Positions 19,166 to 26,609 of a stretch of DNA of 64,000 nt are shown in pieces; position 1 is the stretch's first letter; every line of letters starts with the position of its first letter. The stretch is from the NCBI RefSeq assembly GCF_024178315.1, contig NZ_JAMZIK010000010.1, positions 45,655 to 109,654 on the forward strand, written 5' to 3'. A program made the position numbers and the translations under genes. Under the pieces are notes generated by a model that had not been told where the DNA came from, made no database searches, and was given only the letters and a program-made list of their open reading frames with translations. Source of the stretch: Siccirubricoccus soli (GTDB taxonomy: Bacteria > Pseudomonadota > Alphaproteobacteria > Acetobacterales > Acetobacteraceae).

Positions 19166-19759
19166 CTACTGGCGATGCGGGTCGTCCTTCGGCAGCAGCG
19201 GGCGGATATAGTCGCGCCCCTTCCATTCCGGCGCTGGCGCGCTGCCATCCGGCCCCGGCAGGTAGGGCGAGGGCGTCGCCTGGCCGAAGCCCGGGATATA
19301 GCGCGGGCAGTTCGGAAAGATGTCCGTCACCGCCACCCGCACCAGCCGCTGCGCCCCGGGGATGGCGGCGATCCGCGCCGCATCCTCCACCAGCGCCGCC
19401 CGGCCGCGCAGCCTGAGGCGCAGCGAGCGCCCATCCATCGGCAGGAACAGCATGCCGATCGGCGGGCTGAGCGCGATGTTGCCGAGCGAGAGATACATCG
19501 AATTGCCGTCATAGTCCGGCCATTCCAGCTCGGCCGGGCCGGTGACGCGGACGAAGCCGGGCGGCCCGCCCTTGAAGCTGCAATCCACCGCGCCCTCCGC
19601 CGCCGTGGCCAGGAAGAAGAAGGGCGCGGCCTCGATCATCGCCACATGCTCGGGCTGGAAGGCCGCCACCCGGCGGCGGGCCTCCAGCGCATCCGCCACG
19701 CGGCGACCGTCGAAGCGGTCCTGGAGGGCGCGATGGCCGTGGTGAAACAGGTGGGACAT
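19166..19759 (-). CDS. Pyridoxamine 5'-phosphate oxidase-like FMN split-barrel protein
   Basis: This 197-residue protein resembles the PNPOx-like split beta-barrel family. The central PFFFLATAAEGAVDCSFKGG strand pair and the GNIALSPPIGMLFLPMDGRSLRLRLRGRA segment are where FMN is bound. Members reduce or sense flavin substrates, including F420 and heme relatives, and this subgroup is generally uncharacterised. A ggag lies just upstream of the ATG. It follows the GST gene by 24 bp, so the two should be co-transcribed. Confidence 0.83.
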   Translation of the reverse strand: MSHLFHHGHRALQDRFDGRRVADALEARRRVAAFQPEHVAMIEAAPFFFLATAAEGAVDCSFKGGPPGFVRVTGPAELEWPDYDGNSMYLSLGNIALSPPIGMLFLPMDGRSLRLRLRGRAALVEDAARIAAIPGAQRLVRVAVTDIFPNCPRYIPGFGQATPSPYLPGPDGSAPAPEWKGRDYIRPLLPKDDPHRQ

Positions 19760-19783
19760 CGGCGCTCCGGGACCGGGTGGGGC

Positions 19784-20395
19784 TCAGGCCTGCGCGCTGG
19801 GCCGCGCCGCCATCATCGCATGATGCGCCGCAATGGCCTTGAATTCCGGGTTGATCGGCTGCCTCACCTGATTGCCGAAATCGAGGAAGGCGAAGAGCAG
19901 GATATCCGCCAGGGTCAGCCTCTCCTGGCAGACGAATTGGCGCCCCGCCAGCATCTGGTCCAGCTTCGCGAGATTGTCCTGGGCTATGGCCTTCAGCCCC
20001 TCCGCCGCCTCCGGCAGGCAGCGCACCCGGTCCTTGAACAGCTTCAGCCCCTGGCTGAAGCGGAAGCCGTTGGTCAGAGGCTCCACGATGTTGAGGTCGA
20101 TGCGCCGCACCCACATGCGGGTCTCCGCCCGCTGCTGCGGCGTGGCGCCGATCAGCGAGGGGCCGGGCGTGATCTCGTCCAGGTATTCGCAGATGGGAAT
20201 GATCTCGGAGAGGTGGCTGCCATCGTCCAGCTCCAGGCAGGGCATCTGCCCCATCGGGTTGCGGGCGAGGTGCGGCGGCTGGCGGTTCTCCCCGCCCATC
20301 AGGTCCAGGGTCACGCGCGGCACTTCGACGCCGCGCTCCGCCATGAAGATGCGCACGACCCGCGGGTTGGGGCCGATGGAATCGTAGAGCTTCAT
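19784..20395 (-). CDS. Glutathione S-transferase family protein
   Basis: The 203-residue protein has an N-terminal thioredoxin-like domain (MKLYDSIGPNPRVVRIFMAERG, then NPMGQMPCLELDDGSHLSEI with the cis-proline and the S-E-I glutathione contact) and an all-helical C-terminal domain with LTLADILLFAFLDF. It is cytoplasmic and would conjugate, or use, glutathione on an unknown electrophile. An RBS, gggagg, precedes the ATG. A palindromic CTAGAGCA element lies 35 bp upstream. It sits in the run of genes with the UGSC-family protein, which suggests thiol chemistry as the shared theme. Confidence 0.88.
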   Translation of the reverse strand: MKLYDSIGPNPRVVRIFMAERGVEVPRVTLDLMGGENRQPPHLARNPMGQMPCLELDDGSHLSEIIPICEYLDEITPGPSLIGATPQQRAETRMWVRRIDLNIVEPLTNGFRFSQGLKLFKDRVRCLPEAAEGLKAIAQDNLAKLDQMLAGRQFVCQERLTLADILLFAFLDFGNQVRQPINPEFKAIAAHHAMMAARPSAQA

Positions 20396-20430
20396 GGCGT
20401 GCCTCCCTGGTGGTGGTCTTGCCGGGGAGG

Positions 20431-20479
20431 CTAGAGCAATATCCGATCAGGTGGAATTACCTGATCGGATATCCTGCTC
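20431..20479. repeat. Near-perfect CTAGAGCA palindrome
   Basis: The arms atatccgatcaggt and acctgatcggatat (14 bp, perfect) surround ggaatt, and gagca/tgctc closes the outside. It shares its left 26 bases with the element at 2333. It lies between the UGSC-family gene and the GST gene. Confidence 0.8.
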
Positions 20480-20496
20480 CGGCAGCCGGCGCGGCC

Positions 20497-21045
20497 TCAG
20501 CGCCCGAGCCAGACCGCCTCCGCCTGGGTCTCGATCTGCCGGACGCGGGCCGCCACCTCCTCTGCGGTGATGGAGCTGACCGGGTGGTCGATGACCACGG
20601 GCCTAAGGCCGGGCATGCCCAGCGCCACGCGGGTCAGCGCCGTCTCCTTCTCGAATTCCGTGGTGATGATGCAGGCGGCGGCGACGCCCAGCCGCTCCAG
20701 CGCGATGCTGTCGCGCACGCAGCAGGAGCAACAGGAGCCGCAATCGCCGATGGCGGTCAGCACGATGTCGCATTCCGCGGCGATCCGCGCAATCAGCTCC
20801 GGCGCCGCATCCTTGGAGAAGCTGTGCTTCACGTAGTAATTCGCCGCGGCGAAGGCGAAGCGGCCGCCCAGCGCCGCCTGGGCGCCGCGCAGCAGCTTGT
20901 TGGCGTTCCACTTGCTGTTGTCGAGGATGCCGAGGCGAAGCCCGTCCAGCTTCGCCGGGCGCGGGGCGATGGGGGTCTCCGTGCTGTCCACGCGCCCGCG
21001 CGGGTCGAAGACGAAGAGCCGGCCGGCGTCGATCTGCTGCAGCAT
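20497..21045 (-). CDS. UGSC-family (seleno)protein, cysteine form
   Basis: This 182-residue protein carries the UGSC-type motif in which selenocysteine of some relatives is replaced by cysteine: GDCGSCCSCCVRDS, with C102, C105, C106, C108 and C109. After it comes IALERLGVAAACIITTEF, a conserved stretch of the family. The codon at the U position is TGC, so no recoding is needed. The fold and reaction are uncharacterised; a thiol-based redox role is inferred from the motif. I chose the ATG at 21045, which has ggag 9 bases upstream; another ATG six codons earlier (21063) has no ribosome site. It lies downstream of, and probably works with, the 363-residue protein upstream. Confidence 0.8.
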   Translation of the reverse strand: MLQQIDAGRLFVFDPRGRVDSTETPIAPRPAKLDGLRLGILDNSKWNANKLLRGAQAALGGRFAFAAANYYVKHSFSKDAAPELIARIAAECDIVLTAIGDCGSCCSCCVRDSIALERLGVAAACIITTEFEKETALTRVALGMPGLRPVVIDHPVSSITAEEVAARVRQIETQAEAVWLGR

Positions 21046-21065
21046 GTCCTTGTTCTCCCGCATTG

Positions 21066-21194
21066 GCGGCTGTCGAAACCTGTCGCTGTCCGGTGCCCTG
21101 GTGCGGCTTTGCCGCACCAGGCTGTGCGAAGCGCCGATCCCGCAGCGACTCCGGGGCCCCCGCGCCGCCACGCAGCGGCGTCGTGGGGAATGAA
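21066..21194. repeat. Structured spacer sharing sequence with 49690-49966
   Basis: The spacer between two leftward genes contains ctggtgcggc-TTT-gccgcaccag (21098-21120), then ggctgtgcga, ggggcccccgcg and tcgtggggaat. The same order appears at 49873-49964 with a different but perfectly paired stem. In both copies attccccacga on the minus strand starts within a few bases of a stop codon. Confidence 0.7.
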
Positions 21195-22286
21195 TCAGAT
21201 GGCGCAGACACCGCTGGCGCAGTCCGGGCCTTCCGGCGCCACGCTCTCGCCCACCGGCTGCATCACCGGCGTGTTCATGTGCCCCCAGCCGGGGATGAAG
21301 GCGGAGAAGCGGCCGGCATCGCCGCCCACGACGAACAGGTGGATGTTGTCCGGGCTGGGCACGATGGGGATGCGGCTGTCCGGGTCCCGCTTCACCCATT
21401 TCGGCAGGTTGCGGTTGTACACGCGGCCGTAGCGATGATCGCGGCTGATCAGGCGGAAGGCGTTGCCGCTATGCATCCACAGATAATGGCGGATGTCGCT
21501 GCGGCTCCAGCCATGCTTGGCGATGGTCCGCGCATGCTCAAGGCCGAGCGCCACGGCGCAATGGCCGGAGAGCACGGCGTTATTGCTGGCGATGGTGCTC
21601 ATCGCCGAGCAGATGGTGTCGAGGATGCCTTCCGGATCGTTGCACTGGTGGTCGGTGACGCTGTGCGGCGCCTCCGCCGCCATGGCAAACACGGTGCTGT
21701 CCTCCGGCTTCCAGCCCTGCTCGACATGATAGGGGGCGAAGGGCGACTGCGCCTCGTTCTCGCAGATGGCGTAGCTGTACTTCGCCGGGTTGCCGAGGGT
21801 GCATTTGTCGAGGTCGGGCGGATGCGCCCCGCCGACATTCAGCAGCATCAGGCGGACGGCGCGGCCAATGGTGGCGTTGGCGCGGTTGCCGGGGCCGAAG
21901 GCATTGGCGCCGCCATTCATGCCGATGGCGCGCGCCGCCGGCCCGTTCACGATGACCAGCGGCGCCGCCATATGCGTCGTCGCCTGTACGCCGTTCAGGT
22001 TGAACAGCGGGTCCATCAGTGCCTGCATGGCGGCGCGCAGCACCGGCGCGTATTCCGGCAGGCAGCCGGCCATGACGGCATTGATGGCCAGCACTTCCCG
22101 CGTCAGCACGCCCCAGCGCGGCGCAACCTTGCCTTCCACATGGTCAGGCTCGCCGCCGAGGGCGGCGATGAAGGCCTCCACCTTGGCCTGGGTCGGCGGC
22201 ACCACGGGCAGCCCATCGGTCCAGCCCTGGGCGAAGTAGTATTCGACGAGATCGGTGCCGGCTTCGGCGGCGGTGGCGATGGACAT
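21195..22286 (-). CDS. UGSC-associated conserved protein with C-terminal cysteine pair
   Basis: This 363-residue protein begins SIATAAEAGTDLVEYYFAQG, then WTDGLPVVPPT, a segment I associate with uncharacterised proteins found beside UGSC-family genes. It has no signal peptide. Conserved-looking stretches include RWGVLTREVLAINAVMAGCLPEY and GMNGGANAFGPGNRANATIG. The protein ends in DCASGVCAI, with C356 and C361 near the last residue. A cysteine pair on a C-terminal tail is typical of redox-relay proteins, so exchange with the neighbouring CGSC protein is a reasonable guess. The start at 22286 has agggagg 6 bases upstream; the longer open frame is antisense to the LysR gene. Function unknown. 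Confidence 0.78.
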   Translation of the reverse strand: MSIATAAEAGTDLVEYYFAQGWTDGLPVVPPTQAKVEAFIAALGGEPDHVEGKVAPRWGVLTREVLAINAVMAGCLPEYAPVLRAAMQALMDPLFNLNGVQATTHMAAPLVIVNGPAARAIGMNGGANAFGPGNRANATIGRAVRLMLLNVGGAHPPDLDKCTLGNPAKYSYAICENEAQSPFAPYHVEQGWKPEDSTVFAMAAEAPHSVTDHQCNDPEGILDTICSAMSTIASNNAVLSGHCAVALGLEHARTIAKHGWSRSDIRHYLWMHSGNAFRLISRDHRYGRVYNRNLPKWVKRDPDSRIPIVPSPDNIHLFVVGGDAGRFSAFIPGWGHMNTPVMQPVGESVAPEGPDCASGVCAI

Positions 22287-22354
22287 GGCGCGCCCTCCCT
22301 GCCCGGCATCCTGCGCCGCAGCCCCGGTTCTTGCCAGGGGTGAAGCGTTGCCGA

Positions 22355-23260
22355 TTATTCTTGCGTCTGACGCATCAATCCCCGCAGCCTCTCCCGCAAC
22401 CCGGCCGCGGCCGGGGCCAGTTCCCGCTCCGCCAGGGTGACGATGCCGATGGTGCGGCGTAGCCCCGGCGGCGCCAGGTCCCGCAGCACCAGGCCGGACT
22501 CCGCCGGCACGGCCGCGGTCGGGACGATGGCCACGCCCACCCCGGCCCGGACCAGCGCCAGCATGGTGGCGAATTGCGTCACCGTCGCCGCATGGCGCAG
22601 CGCCACCCCCGCTGCCGCCGCGGCGCCGTCCAGCAGGCGGCGGGTGCGGGCCTCGGCGGGGAAGGAGATGAGCGGCTCCGCCGCCAGCTCGGCCAGGGTC
22701 ACGGCGGGCCGCGCCGCCAGGGAATGGCCCGGCGGCAGCACGGCGCGGAACGCCGCCTCCCCCAGCGCCTCGCCTGCCAGCCCCTCCGGCAGCGCTTCCA
22801 GATAGGTGATGCCGAGATCGGCGACGCCGCTCCGCACCGCCTCCAGCACGTCGCCATGCACGCCCTCCCGCAGATGCAGCTCCACCCCCGGCCGCGTCGC
22901 GCGCCATTCGGCCAGCAGCCGCGGCAAGGGGCCGGCGGCGACGGACATGATGCAGGCGAGGATCACTTGCCCCCGCTGCTCCCCCGCCAGCTCCCGCAGG
23001 GAACGGCCGGCGATGCGCAAATCGTTCAGCACGCGCTCCGCCACGGCGACGAATTCCCGCCCCGCCGCGGTCAGCGCCACGCGGCGCGTGCTGCGCTCGA
23101 ACAGCGCGACGCCCAGCACATCCTCCACGCGCTGGATCAGCCGCGTCAGCGCGGGCTGGGAGAGGCGGAGGCGCGCGGCGGCGGCGACGAAGCTGCGCTC
23201 CTCCGCCACCGCCAGCACCGCCTGCAGCTGCCGCGCGCCGAGATCGGGAAGCATCTCCAT
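22355..23260 (-). CDS. LysR-family transcriptional regulator
   Basis: The 301-residue protein has an N-terminal winged helix (ARQLQAVLAVAEERSFVAAA, then ARLRLSQPALTRLIQRVEDVLGVALFERSTRRVALT) and a periplasmic-binding-fold effector domain starting near residue 90. It probably controls the leftward gene run that begins 68 bp downstream, or the divergent NIPSNAP/agmatinase genes, since LysR regulators usually act on a divergent promoter. Its start and that of the NIPSNAP gene are only about 65 bp apart. The chosen start (MEMLPDLGARQL) removes 20 implausible residues. Confidence 0.9.
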   Translation of the reverse strand: MEMLPDLGARQLQAVLAVAEERSFVAAAARLRLSQPALTRLIQRVEDVLGVALFERSTRRVALTAAGREFVAVAERVLNDLRIAGRSLRELAGEQRGQVILACIMSVAAGPLPRLLAEWRATRPGVELHLREGVHGDVLEAVRSGVADLGITYLEALPEGLAGEALGEAAFRAVLPPGHSLAARPAVTLAELAAEPLISFPAEARTRRLLDGAAAAAGVALRHAATVTQFATMLALVRAGVGVAIVPTAAVPAESGLVLRDLAPPGLRRTIGIVTLAERELAPAAAGLRERLRGLMRQTQE

Positions 23261-23324
23261 GCCCCCACTATGGCATGGCGGCCAATGGCGGTAGCATCCG
23301 GCGCCCAATGGGAGGGACAACGAG

Positions 23325-23651
23325 ATGGTCTACGAGCTTCGCATCTATCACTGCGTGCCCGGCCGGCTGCCGGCGCTGCTGGACCGCTTCAACTCCATCA
23401 CCCTGAAGCTGTGGGAGAAGCACGGCATCAAGCAGGCGGGGTTCTGGACCGTGCTGGTCGGCTCCTCCAACCAGGACCTCTATTATCTGCTGGCCTGGGA
23501 CAGCATGGCGGACCGCGAGAAGAAGTGGAACGCCTTCGCCGCCGATCCGGAATGGCTGACGGCACGCGCGAAGACCGAGGAAAGCGGGCAGATCGTCGCC
23601 TCGGTCGAGAACCTTTTTCTTGCGCCGACCGCCTTCTCCTCGGTGAAGTAG
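23325..23651 (+). CDS. NIPSNAP-family protein
   Basis: This 108-residue dimeric alpha/beta-barrel protein starts MVYELRIYHCVPGRLPALLDRF and includes FWTVLVGSSNQDLYYLLAWDS and ADPEWLTARAKTEESG, the standard NIPSNAP pattern. The family often accompanies catabolic operons; its biochemical role is poorly defined. It has a strong site gggaggg before the ATG. It is divergent from the LysR gene, so it is a candidate target of that regulator, and is followed 179 bp later by the ureohydrolase gene. Confidence 0.88.
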   Translation: MVYELRIYHCVPGRLPALLDRFNSITLKLWEKHGIKQAGFWTVLVGSSNQDLYYLLAWDSMADREKKWNAFAADPEWLTARAKTEESGQIVASVENLFLAPTAFSSVK

Positions 23652-23830
23652 GCCAGTGGCCTGAGTCCGAAGTTCTGCGGACTTCGTTCCCAGGCCACCA
23701 GCGCTTATCCTCAATGGCCTGCGCTTCCGCTGCGTTCGTTGGAGAGCCAGCGAACGGAGCGGGCAGGACACTGGGTTCATCGCGGCGGTGCTGGTCGTGA
23801 TGGCGCTTTTCATGACAGAGGACTGACAGC
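23652..23830. other. Intergenic region with two hairpins
   Basis: gtggcctg/caggccac enclose an inner agtccg/cggact stem at about 23654-23697, and cgttcgttgg/ccagcgaacg pair near 23733-23756. The first is well placed as a terminator for the NIPSNAP gene. I see no gene here. Confidence 0.5.
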
Positions 23831-24739
23831 ATGGCCGGCATCCCCACCTTCGCCACGGCGCCGGGCTTCCTCGGCCTGGCGCAACGGGACGGCACCGCGC
23901 GCTACGCCGTCGCCGGCGTGCCGCTCGACCTCGGCACCACCAACCGCGCCGGCACCCGGGACGGGCCGGGCGCCATCCGCCGCGCCAGCCGCATGCTGGT
24001 GGATGGCGTCCACCCGCATCACTGGACCGATCCGCAGCGCATGGATGTGGCGGATGTGGGGGAATTCGCCATCGCCCTCGGCGACCTTGCCGGCAGCCTG
24101 ACGCTGATCGAGGAACAGGCGGCGCGGCACCAGCACCTGGTCGCGCTGGGGGGCGAGCACAGCATCACCCTGCCGCTGCTGCGCGCCGCCGCGAAGCGGC
24201 TCGGCCGGCCGCTCGGCCTGGTGCAATTCGATGCGCATCTGGACACCTGGGAGACCAATTTCGGCCAGCCCCTCGCCCATGGCTCCGTCTTCTGGCACGC
24301 GCTGAACGAGAAGCTGGTGGACCCCCGGCGGATGATCCAGATCGGCATCCGTTCCCCGGTCGATCGCGAGACCTGGGACTGGACCAGGTCCCAGGGCGTG
24401 ACGATCGTGACGGGGCAGGAGGCGCAGGAGCTGGGGCCGGCGGCGCTGGCGGAGCGCATCCGGACGGTGCTGGGCACCGAGCCCGCCTATCTCAGCTTCG
24501 ATATCGACTGCCTGGACCCGGCCTTCGCCCCCGGCACCGGCACGCCGGAGATCGGCGGGCTGGCGAGCTGGCAGGCCCAGGCCATCCTCCGCCGGCTCGG
24601 CGCGTGCCAGTTCATCGGCATGGATGTGGTGGAGGTGGCCCCCGCTTACGACCATGCGGAGATCACCGCCCTGGCCGCCGCCACCCTGGTCTGGGAATAC
24701 CTGGCGCTGCAGGGCGCCCAGGAGGGGGCTGGCCGGTAA
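23831..24739 (+). CDS. Agmatinase/arginase-family ureohydrolase
   Basis: The 302-residue enzyme carries all manganese-binding motifs of the ureohydrolase family: GGEHS with H110, FDAHLDTW with D134, H136 and D138, and SFDIDCLDPAFAPGTGTPE with D224 and D226. It hydrolyses a guanidino compound to urea and an amine. Agmatine to putrescine is the most likely reaction because the next two genes are an ornithine/lysine-type decarboxylase and homospermidine synthase, which consumes putrescine; guanidinobutyrate or arginine are alternatives. The urea released could link to the urea transporter 10 kb away, but that is speculation. Confidence 0.88.
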   Translation: MAGIPTFATAPGFLGLAQRDGTARYAVAGVPLDLGTTNRAGTRDGPGAIRRASRMLVDGVHPHHWTDPQRMDVADVGEFAIALGDLAGSLTLIEEQAARHQHLVALGGEHSITLPLLRAAAKRLGRPLGLVQFDAHLDTWETNFGQPLAHGSVFWHALNEKLVDPRRMIQIGIRSPVDRETWDWTRSQGVTIVTGQEAQELGPAALAERIRTVLGTEPAYLSFDIDCLDPAFAPGTGTPEIGGLASWQAQAILRRLGACQFIGMDVVEVAPAYDHAEITALAAATLVWEYLALQGAQEGAGR

Positions 24740-25108
24740 GTTTCCGGCCATGTCCCGGGGCGTCCGGTTGCCATGCCGGAAAATCGCCCGACCCCCTGAA
24801 AAAAAGCATGGCAATTCGCCGAAGGAGCCACTATTTCTCCGGCCGTCGCCTCTCCGGGGGCGGCTGACGCCATCGCACGTGCCGCGAGCGGGCCTTTCGC
24901 CCTGCACAGCAACGACGGGACGCGTCCTTTTCGTCCATGCCGGCGCTTGCGCCGGGGTCGTGAGGGATTGCCCATGCTGTTGAGACGCATCGCGGCGGTG
25001 ACACCCCACCGCATCGCCTGAAGCCCGGGGCCGCCAGGCCCCTGTCTCCATTCGACTTCTTGTCGCAGCGTGCCGCAGGCGCGCCCGCGATGCCGTGAGG
25101 ATTGCCCG
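24740..25108 (+). promoter_or_regulatory. Structured 5' leader of the decarboxylase gene (speF-type candidate)
   Basis: These 369 bases contain no ordinary gene but clear structure. ttgccatgc (24768-24776) pairs perfectly with gcatggcaa (24806-24814). ccggcgcttgcgccgg (24940-24955) is a tight hairpin. Just after it cgtgagggattgccc (24959-24973) precedes a 15-codon ORF, and an almost identical cgtgaggattgccc (25094-25107) precedes the decarboxylase ATG. Alphaproteobacterial ornithine decarboxylase genes are known to carry a long conserved leader, the speF motif in Rfam. This region has the right place and size to be one, but I could not align it to the model. Confidence 0.5.
24974..25021 (+). 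CDS. Candidate leader peptide (15 codons) upstream of decarboxylase
   Basis: The ORF encodes MLLRRIAAVTPHRIA and follows gagggatt-gccc, a ribosome site nearly identical to that of the decarboxylase 88 bases downstream. Short arginine-rich leader peptides controlling ornithine decarboxylase are known in enterobacteria (speF leader); whether this one acts likewise is inference. It may also be chance, since it is short and lies within a structured leader. Confidence 0.35.
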   Translation: MLLRRIAAVTPHRIA

Positions 25109-26305
25109 ATGAGCCTGCTGCGCGCCCGTACCGCCGTCTCCCCCCTCCGCCGCCGCTTCGAGGCTGCGGAGCCGGTGCTGCCCCGTGTCGATGATCTGGT
25201 CGCGGTGGAGCGGCCGGAGGAGCCGATGCATTGCCTGCGTCCGGCGGTGATCGCCGCCGCCAGCGCGGGGTTCGTGCAGGGCTTCCCGGGCAAGACGCTC
25301 TATGCGGTGAAGTGCAACCCGGAGCCGGGCGTGCTGCGCGCGGTCTGGGAAGGCGGCGTCCGCCATTTCGACTGCGCCTCGGCGGCGGAGGTGGCGCTGG
25401 TGCGCACCCTCTTCCCGGAGGCGGAGATCCACTTCATGCACCCGGTGAAGTCCCGCGGCGCCATCCGCGAGGCGTGGAGCCGGCACGGCGTGCGCGACTT
25501 CGTCCTCGACACGGCGGATGAACTCGCAAAGATCGTCGCCGAGACCGGCGGCGGCGAGGGCGAGCTCGGCCTCGTGGTGCGGCTGGCGCTGCCGAAGGGC
25601 CGGGCGGTCTATGACCTCTCCGGCAAATTCGGCGCGGCGCCGGAGGAGGCGGTGGCGCTGCTGCGCGCCGCCCGGCCGCAGGCGAAGCGGCTCGGCCTCT
25701 CCTTCCATGTCGGCTCCCAGTGCCTGGACCCGCTGGCCTGGCGGGAGGCGCTGGCACTGGCCGGGCAGGTGATCCGCGCCGCCGGCGTGGCGGTGGAGAT
25801 CGTCGATGTCGGGGGCGGCTTCCCGGTGGCCTATGAGGATGCAACGCCGCTGCCGCTCGGCGCCTTCTTCGCCGAGATCGAGGCGGGGTTCGAGGCGCTG
25901 GCGCTGCCGGGCGCGGAGCTGTGGGCGGAGCCGGGCCGGGCGCTGGTCGCCGCCGGTGGCAGCGTCGTCGTGCAGGTGCAGCAGCGCCGCGGCGACGCGC
26001 TCTATGTGAATGACGGCATCTACGGCGCGCTGTCCGACGCCGGGCTGCCGGGCTTCGCCTTCCCGGTGCGGCTGATCCGGCCGGAGGGCGAGGTGGCGGA
26101 GGGGCGGCGCGGCTTCATGCTGTTCGGCCCCACCTGCGACAGCGCCGACCGCATGAACGGGCCCTTCTGGCTGCCCGAGGATGTGCGGGAAGGCGACTGG
26201 ATCGAGATCGGCCAGCTTGGCGCCTATGGCGCCTGCCTGCGGACCGGGTTCAACGGCTTCGATCGGGCAAGGCTCGTCGAGGTGCGGGACGCGCCGCTGC
26301 TGTAG
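25109..26305 (+). CDS. Fold-III PLP decarboxylase (ornithine/lysine/arginine type)
   Basis: This 398-residue enzyme has the eukaryotic-ODC fold: Schiff-base lysine K68 in LYAVKCNPEP, the barrel segment LGLSFHVGSQC (196-205), the glycine loop VDVGGGFP (232-239), EPGR (274-277) binding phosphate, and the dimer active-site cysteine C343 in GPTCDSAD. It would decarboxylate ornithine to putrescine, or lysine to cadaverine, in the cytoplasm. With an agmatinase upstream and homospermidine synthase downstream, ornithine decarboxylase is the best reading. The start at 25109 follows gagga-ttgcccg. A strong terminator-like hairpin follows the stop. Confidence 0.9.
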   Translation: MSLLRARTAVSPLRRRFEAAEPVLPRVDDLVAVERPEEPMHCLRPAVIAAASAGFVQGFPGKTLYAVKCNPEPGVLRAVWEGGVRHFDCASAAEVALVRTLFPEAEIHFMHPVKSRGAIREAWSRHGVRDFVLDTADELAKIVAETGGGEGELGLVVRLALPKGRAVYDLSGKFGAAPEEAVALLRAARPQAKRLGLSFHVGSQCLDPLAWREALALAGQVIRAAGVAVEIVDVGGGFPVAYEDATPLPLGAFFAEIEAGFEALALPGAELWAEPGRALVAAGGSVVVQVQQRRGDALYVNDGIYGALSDAGLPGFAFPVRLIRPEGEVAEGRRGFMLFGPTCDSADRMNGPFWLPEDVREGDWIEIGQLGAYGACLRTGFNGFDRARLVEVRDAPLL

Positions 26306-26609
26306 CGTTTCGAGAGGGGGAGGCGCCGTAAGGCGCGCCTTACGGCGCGCCCCCTCTCGAGCTCACCCTGCCAAGGGCCGAAGGGCCCTTGGAACCCTTG
26401 AGTCTTCGACCCGTCGGTCGAAGCGCAGACTCGTGGTTTCCAAAGGCCCTTCGGCCTTTGGTGGGTGGGAGTCTGAGGTAGGGCCGCACCGTAAGGCGCG
26501 CCTCGCGGCACGACGCCCTCCCTCAATCAGCCTGTGAAGTCAGGCGTTGCCACCCCGCCAGCCACCCGGCCGGCGGGCATCTCTGACGCGTGCCCTGGAG
26601 GACCTTGTT
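26306..26609. repeat. Inverted pair of composite hairpin elements (copies 2 and 3)
   Basis: After the decarboxylase stop, cgagaggggg (26311-26320) pairs with cccctctcg ending at 26359, and the inner gcgccgtaaggc/gccttacggcgc continues the stem, giving about 24 paired bases. Then ccaagggcc-GAAG-ggcccttgg (26371-26392) leads into gagtc. A short stem cttcgac/gtcgaag follows, then gactc and the reverse-oriented ccaaaggcc hairpin (26440-26461). So two elements face each other. Residual caccgtaaggcgcgcc near 26490 repeats part of the first stem. The remainder up to the homospermidine synthase start holds only its ribosome site. Confidence 0.8.

Noticed and set aside
17798..20434. 878-codon rightward frame across the aminotransferase, FMN-barrel and GST genes
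   Set aside because: It is a shadow of three leftward genes with clear family motifs.
20497..21045. Selenocysteine (TGA) recoding in the UGSC protein
   Set aside because: The U position is encoded by TGC and the frame has no internal TGA; the protein is the cysteine form.
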